From positions 1-9,676 of the forward strand of contig CAMYWZ010000021.1 of the NCBI GenBank assembly GCA_947302945.1: 9,676 nt of DNA. Reading direction: 5' to 3'. The position numbers and the translations under genes are program-made. This document shows positions 5,941-9,676 of this stretch, one piece after another. Source of the DNA: an uncultured Bacillota bacterium. Lineage in GTDB: Bacteria > Bacillota > Clostridia > Peptostreptococcales > Anaerovoracaceae. Positions within the stretch are counted from its first letter, which is position 1, and each line of letters opens with the position of its first letter. Below the pieces are notes generated by a model, which worked only from the letters and a program-made list of their open reading frames with translations, was not told the origin of the DNA and made no database searches.

Positions 5941-7350
5941 ATGGCAAACAACAAAACGATGGTAAAAGACCTGACGGAGGGAAACATAGCAAAGTCGCTG
6001 CTTACGTACGCGGCTCCGCTGTTCTTCGCGAACCTCCTGCAGGCGGTCTACAACGTGGTAGACATGATAGTCGTCGGGCAGGTCGAGGGCGGCATAGGCA
6101 TGGCAGCCGTCTCGATAGGAGGCGAAGTCCTTCACCTGATGACGTTTCTTATTATGGGCTTCAATCAGGCAGGCCAGATCATCATCTCGCAGTATGTGGG
6201 TGCAAAAAAGCATAACGGCATAGTCAAGATGATAGCAACGATGTTCACCATAGCCGCATTCATGGCTGTGGGCATCTTCATCATCTGCATAGCGATAGGG
6301 GATGCGCCGCTTCGCTGGCTGAACACGGACGAGCTGGCATTCTCCGAAACGCACAATTACTACATGACCTGCGTCTTCGGTCTGATCTTCATAGCCGGCT
6401 ACAACGCAGTCTGCGCCATCCTGCGCGGCCTTGGCGATTCCAGAAGGCCGTTCATATTCATAGTCATCGCCTCGATACTCAATATCATTCTGGATATAGT
6501 CTTCGTCAAGAACATGCACATGGGCGCCTTCGGCGCGGCTCTGGCAACAGTAATAGGGCAGGCGGTAAGCTTCATAACAGCGTTCATATACCTCTACAGC
6601 AAGCGTGAAATGTTCGGCTTCGACTTCAAGCTGAAGAGCTTCAAGGTCTACCCGGAGGTCGTAAAACCACTTATCAAGCTCGGCATACCTCTGGCGATAC
6701 AAAGCGGCGCAGTTACGCTTTCCAAGACCATACTCGCGGCCTGGATCAACGGCAGCGGCTACGAATACTCCGCTCTGGCCGGTATCTACAACAAGATAGG
6801 AATGTTCGCGGGCATCGTTTCGATGTCGTTCAACGCGGCCGGCAGCGCCAATATAGGGCAGTGCATAGGCGCCCGCAAATACGAAAGGGTCCCCAAGATA
6901 CTCGCCATCGTCACCCTGTTCATGCTGGTCATCTGCGGCGGCCTGTGCGTAGTGATCCTGCTCTTCCCGGTAGGGGTGTTCGGAATGTTCACGCAGGACA
7001 ACGCGGTGCTGTCTATATCCGGCGTGCTGCTCTTCCCGATCGTGATCAACCTTGTCGGTACCATCGCAAGGACCTTCGGCTTCTCGCTGATCAACGGTTC
7101 CGGCAACTCGAAGATGAACCTGCTGATAGCCCTGCTGGACGGCATAGTCTTCAGGATCGGCCTTTCGTACCTGCTGGGATTCACCTTCAATATGTCGGTC
7201 CAGGGCTTCTGGCTGGGCGACGGCTTCGCCGGCTGGGTGCCGATGTTCGTAGCAATCTTCTTTCTGGCCTCCGGCAAGTGGAAGACCGACAGGCTCATCA
7301 GGGGCGACGCGAAGAAAGAGGAAGCGGAGCCTGCAGCTGCGGAAGAATAA
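5941..7350 (+). CDS. MATE family efflux transporter
   Basis: A 469-residue membrane protein of normal MATE length with about 12 hydrophobic segments. The family signature is duplicated in the two halves. The N-half shows a proline-bearing first helix and AVYNVVDMIVVGQVEG (residues 35-50), then CAILRGLGDSRRPF before NIILDIVFV; the C-half repeats a similar arrangement with GFSLINGSGNSKMN before a helix and GLSYLLG. MATE proteins expel cationic drugs, metabolites or toxins using a Na+ or H+ gradient. AAAGGAAG at 5928-5935 is the ribosome binding site. The C-terminus is a charged Ala/Glu tail (KKEEAEPAAAEE). The gene has its own promoter and terminator, so a functional link with its neighbours is not supported. 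Isoleucine is often ATA, unlike the preceding two genes, suggesting lower expression. Substrate unknown. Confidence 0.95.
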   Translation: MANNKTMVKDLTEGNIAKSLLTYAAPLFFANLLQAVYNVVDMIVVGQVEGGIGMAAVSIGGEVLHLMTFLIMGFNQAGQIIISQYVGAKKHNGIVKMIATMFTIAAFMAVGIFIICIAIGDAPLRWLNTDELAFSETHNYYMTCVFGLIFIAGYNAVCAILRGLGDSRRPFIFIVIASILNIILDIVFVKNMHMGAFGAALATVIGQAVSFITAFIYLYSKREMFGFDFKLKSFKVYPEVVKPLIKLGIPLAIQSGAVTLSKTILAAWINGSGYEYSALAGIYNKIGMFAGIVSMSFNAAGSANIGQCIGARKYERVPKILAIVTLFMLVICGGLCVVILLFPVGVFGMFTQDNAVLSISGVLLFPIVINLVGTIARTFGFSLINGSGNSKMNLLIALLDGIVFRIGLSYLLGFTFNMSVQGFWLGDGFAGWVPMFVAIFFLASGKWKTDRLIRGDAKKEEAEPAAAEE

Positions 7351-7358
7351 CGAAAAAC

Positions 7359-7395
7359 AAACAGCGGTCCTTTACTGAGCCGCTGTTTTAATTTT
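7359..7395 (+). terminator. Intrinsic terminator after the MATE gene
   Basis: A 9-bp stem, AAACAGCGG (7359-7367) with CCGCTGTTT (7380-7388), closes a 12-base loop and is followed by an interrupted T tract. It begins eight bases after the MATE stop codon. Confidence 0.88.
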
Positions 7396-7424
7396 GCGAA
7401 GAGCCCCCGGATCCGGCTGTATAT

Positions 7425-7455
7425 TACAGTTTTGTGATAAGGAGTATACAGTTTT
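7425..7455. repeat. Tandem direct repeat TACAGTTTT upstream of the flavoenzyme promoter
   Basis: The 9-mer TACAGTTTT occurs at 7425-7433 and again at 7447-7455. The 22-base period is about two helical turns, so both copies would face the same side of the DNA. Relative to a start near 7496 they lie at about -71 to -63 and -49 to -41, a position suited to an activator (inference). No regulator is identified. Confidence 0.45.
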
Positions 7456-7480
7456 AATGCTTTTTCAGGCCAGTCCTCTA

Positions 7481-7489
7481 TGTTATAAT
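7481..7489 (+). promoter_or_regulatory. Promoter for the OYE-type flavoenzyme gene
   Basis: TGTTATAAT is a perfect extended -10: TG, one base, then consensus TATAAT at 7484-7489. At 17-base spacing the -35 position (7461-7466) reads TTTTTC, a weak match. The leader is about 35 bases and carries AGGAG at 7520-7524, six bases before the ATG at 7531. Confidence 0.7.
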
Positions 7490-7530
7490 ATAAAAAAAGA
7501 TATATTCGAAGCGGCAGACAGGAGCTTACC

Positions 7531-9486
7531 ATGAATAAATATCCAAATCTGTTTTCAAGGCTCACGATACGCAATATCACCTTCAAAAACAGGATATTCG
7601 CCGGACCCTGCTCAATGACTCCGGGCGGAAGGACAAGGTGCCCGGATGAGATGCAGATGCTCTATTTCGAGGAGAAGGCCATAGGCGGAGCGGCCTCCGT
7701 CTGCGTAGCCGAGACCTGCGTCAGCCTCAAGTACGCGCCCAGAAAGCTAGCTTTCGGCAACGTCGCGCTGCTGCCCCCTGAAAGGAGCGGCCACCGCGAG
7801 TACATCAAGGAAGCCGCGCTCATCGCGCGCCACGGCGCCATCCCCTCCATCCAGCTCTTCCACTCCGGAGATACCAGCCACCCCAGATTCCTCGATGGCA
7901 GAGACCCCATAGGCCCCAACGATTTCGTAAGGCCGGACGGCGTCCACGTTACGGGCATGGACGAAGCCCTCATGCAGGAGACCATAGACGACTTCGCGAA
8001 TGCCGCAAAGCTCATGAAAAACTGCGGATTTAAGATGGTCATGGTCCACGGCGGCCACGGCTGGCTTTTAGCCCAGTTCCTTTCTCCCGCCACCAACCAC
8101 AGGACGGACGAGTACGGCGGCTCCATAGAAAACAGAGCCCGCTTCCCGCTTCGCGTCCTTAAAGCCATGAGGGAAGCCGTCGGAAACGACTTCATCATCG
8201 AGTACCGCCTAAGCGGGGACGAGCACATGGAGAACGGCATCACCATAGAGGACGTCTGCAAATTCGCTCAGATGGCTGAGGAATACGCGGACATCATCCA
8301 CCTCTCCGCAGGTTCTTACTATACCACCAACCAGTACACATTCCCCGGCATCTTCGTGCCGCACGGCTGCAACCTGGAGCTTGCCAAGGCTGTCAAGAAG
8401 GTCGTAAAGAAGGCCAAAGTCGCAACAGTCGGCGCCTTCTCGGATCCCGTCGAGATGGACAGGATCATAAAAGACGGAGATGCGGACATAGTCTACATGG
8501 CCCGCCAGTTCCTGGCAGACCCGGAAACTCCCAACAAGTGGCGCACCGGCAGGGAAGACGACGTCGTAAAGTGCGTCCGCTGCATGAACTGCCTGGGAAA
8601 CTTCGACAAAGGCATCATGGGCTGCGACGTCAACCCCTGGATAGGCCACGAGCTCTACAACCTCAACCTCCTTGCCATGAGGGACAAGCAGAAGAGAAAA
8701 GTCGTCGTCGTGGGCGGAGGCCCCGGCGGCATGATGGCAGCCTGGACCGCAAGGAAGGAAGGCCACGACGTCATCCTGCTCGAAAAGGAAGGCCGTCTCG
8801 GCGGCACCCTCAACTACCTCGAGCACGACGTCCACAAGCAGGACCTGATGGGCTACAAGAACTTCCTTGAATACCAGTGCAAAAAGACCGGCGTGGACAT
8901 CAGGCTCAATACTGAAGCCACAAAAGAGATGCTCGAAGCTCTCGAGCCGGACTACGTGCTCTGCGCGGTAGGCGCCGAGGCTCTCATCCCACCCATCCCC
9001 GGCCTTAAGGAGAACGCCCGCACGCCCAGGCAGGTGGCTGAATACAAAGGCAAGGTGGGGGACAGGGTCATCCTCATAGGCGGAGGCCTTTCCGGGGCGG
9101 AGATGGGTCTTTCCTACGCGGAGGAAGGCTACCACGTAACTGTCATAGAGATGGCGCCGGAAGTGGCGGCCCAGGCCAACCACATCCACAAACCTGCCAT
9201 CTTCGAGACCATGGAGCGCCTTAAGGACAACATCACCTGCAAGACCAATACCAAGTGCGTTGCGGTTAAGGAAAACGGCGTGGAGGTGGAAGGCCCCGAA
9301 GGAAAATACTTCATCGAAGGGGACTTCATCATCAACGCGCTGGGCGTCCGCCCGCGCTACAAGCTCGTGGAAGAGCTCGCTGCCGCGGACGTCCCGATGT
9401 TCGACTCCTTCGGCGACTGCAAGGAGCTCAAGCAGGTCCGCGGAGCCGTCCACGACGGCTACTACAGAGCCATGGATATAAGATAG
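7531..9486 (+). CDS. NADH:flavin oxidoreductase, old yellow enzyme / 2,4-dienoyl-CoA reductase type (FMN, 4Fe-4S, FAD)
   Basis: A 651-residue protein with the full architecture of the 2,4-dienoyl-CoA reductase/trimethylamine dehydrogenase/BaiCD family. Residues 1 to about 340 form the FMN-binding TIM barrel (SIQLFHSG at 106-113, HGGHGWLLAQFLSP at 173-186, DEYGGSIENRARF at 193-205, MARQFLADP at 323-331). Cysteines 348, 351, 354 and 365 form a C-x2-C-x2-C-x10-C iron-sulfur motif. Then come two dinucleotide-binding folds, VVVVGGGPGG at 391-400 for FAD and VILIGGGLSG at 513-522 for NAD(P)H, and a C-terminal FAD-closing segment (FDSFGDC at 624-630). Such enzymes pass hydride from NAD(P)H through FAD and the cluster to FMN, reducing activated C=C bonds of enoates, dienoyl-CoAs or steroids; some instead oxidise amines. 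Trp177 stands where many relatives have tyrosine. The substrate is unknown. It leads a unit with the downstream M24-like gene. Confidence 0.93.
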   Translation: MNKYPNLFSRLTIRNITFKNRIFAGPCSMTPGGRTRCPDEMQMLYFEEKAIGGAASVCVAETCVSLKYAPRKLAFGNVALLPPERSGHREYIKEAALIARHGAIPSIQLFHSGDTSHPRFLDGRDPIGPNDFVRPDGVHVTGMDEALMQETIDDFANAAKLMKNCGFKMVMVHGGHGWLLAQFLSPATNHRTDEYGGSIENRARFPLRVLKAMREAVGNDFIIEYRLSGDEHMENGITIEDVCKFAQMAEEYADIIHLSAGSYYTTNQYTFPGIFVPHGCNLELAKAVKKVVKKAKVATVGAFSDPVEMDRIIKDGDADIVYMARQFLADPETPNKWRTGREDDVVKCVRCMNCLGNFDKGIMGCDVNPWIGHELYNLNLLAMRDKQKRKVVVVGGGPGGMMAAWTARKEGHDVILLEKEGRLGGTLNYLEHDVHKQDLMGYKNFLEYQCKKTGVDIRLNTEATKEMLEALEPDYVLCAVGAEALIPPIPGLKENARTPRQVAEYKGKVGDRVILIGGGLSGAEMGLSYAEEGYHVTVIEMAPEVAAQANHIHKPAIFETMERLKDNITCKTNTKCVAVKENGVEVEGPEGKYFIEGDFIINALGVRPRYKLVEELAAADVPMFDSFGDCKELKQVRGAVHDGYYRAMDIR

Positions 9487-9520
9487 TTTCACATAACACC
9501 GAAAGGGAAAGGAGACTTGC

Positions 9521-9676
9521 ATGTTCAGCGATCCCAGGTTTTTAAAGGAACGCGACAGAAGAATCGCGATACTCAACAAGCTGATGGCTGACAACGGTCT
9601 GGACGCTCTGCTGTTTACGGCAACGGCCCAGCAGGCATACCAGAACGGGGACAAGCTTTCCACATCGGAACTCCTG
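9521..9676 (+). CDS. Probable M24 family (aminopeptidase P/creatinase-like) protein, N-terminal 52 codons, cut by window edge
   Basis: The ATG at 9521 follows AAAGGAG (9508-9514) with a 6-base gap, and the frame stays open to the last base of the window. The 52 visible residues include RRIAILNKLMADNGLDALLFTA followed by a QQAYQNG segment. This resembles the start of the creatinase/prolidase N-terminal domain of Xaa-Pro aminopeptidase-like proteins, where a charged helix leads to a GLDALL strand and then a YxTG-type turn. Only the N-terminal domain is visible; the metal-binding catalytic domain would lie outside, so peptidase activity cannot be judged, and non-peptidase members such as creatinase exist. 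It begins 34 bases after the flavoenzyme stop with no terminator between, so co-transcription is likely. Confidence 0.65.
   Translation, partial: MFSDPRFLKERDRRIAILNKLMADNGLDALLFTATAQQAYQNGDKLSTSELL

Noticed and set aside
5938..6702. A 254-codon minus-strand frame opposite the MATE gene
   Set aside because: Codon-aligned with the MATE gene; composition unlike a real protein and no start signals.
8209..9663. A 484-codon minus-strand frame opposite the flavoenzyme gene
   Set aside because: Codon-aligned shadow of a gene with clear Rossmann and iron-sulfur motifs; it also runs over the intergenic gap and the next gene's start without any signal of its own.

Overview
The window is GC-rich, with G/C-biased third codon positions, and is densely packed with genes all on the + strand. 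It reads as a chromosomal segment of an anaerobic, amino-acid- or organic-acid-metabolising bacterium, most likely a Clostridia-type Bacillota. The reasons are strong AGGAG-type ribosome binding sites, extended -10 promoters (TGnTATAAT type), short hairpin/T-run terminators, and a gene set of ETF-linked dehydrogenase, old-yellow-enzyme-type flavin reductase, MmgE/PrpD protein, DASS transporter, MATE transporter and M24 peptidase. No genus is claimed. No rRNA, tRNA, CRISPR array, insertion sequence or phage gene is visible.

Layout. (1) 1-1557: the 3' part of an open frame in which the C-terminal FAD-binding end of an electron-transfer flavoprotein alpha subunit runs directly into a complete GlcD/D-lactate-dehydrogenase-type FAD oxidoreductase; a terminator follows. 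(2) 1663-2598: a LysR-type regulator with its own terminator. (3) 2599-2875: a 277-base regulatory region with two near-identical T-N11-A dyads, a terminator, an extended -10 promoter and a further short palindrome. (4) 2876-5752: a two-gene unit of an MmgE/PrpD-family protein with non-standard residues where the family usually has histidines, and a DASS/SLC13-type anion transporter; it ends in a strong terminator. (5) 5941-7350: a monocistronic MATE exporter with its own promoter and terminator. (6) 7531-9676: an OYE/2,4-dienoyl-CoA-reductase-like iron-sulfur flavoenzyme, followed 34 bases later by the start of a probable M24 (Xaa-Pro aminopeptidase/creatinase-like) protein cut by the window edge.

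How they may work together. The best candidate for an undescribed system is LysR + MmgE/PrpD + DASS transporter. One dyad is centred about 64 bases upstream of the predicted transcription start, which is where LysR-type activators classically bind. The transporter would import an organic anion and the MmgE/PrpD protein would isomerise, dehydrate or decarboxylate it. The fused ETF-dehydrogenase upstream and the flavin reductase downstream fit a wider anaerobic hydroxy-acid/enoate metabolism. That link is inference from proximity only, because terminators separate the units.
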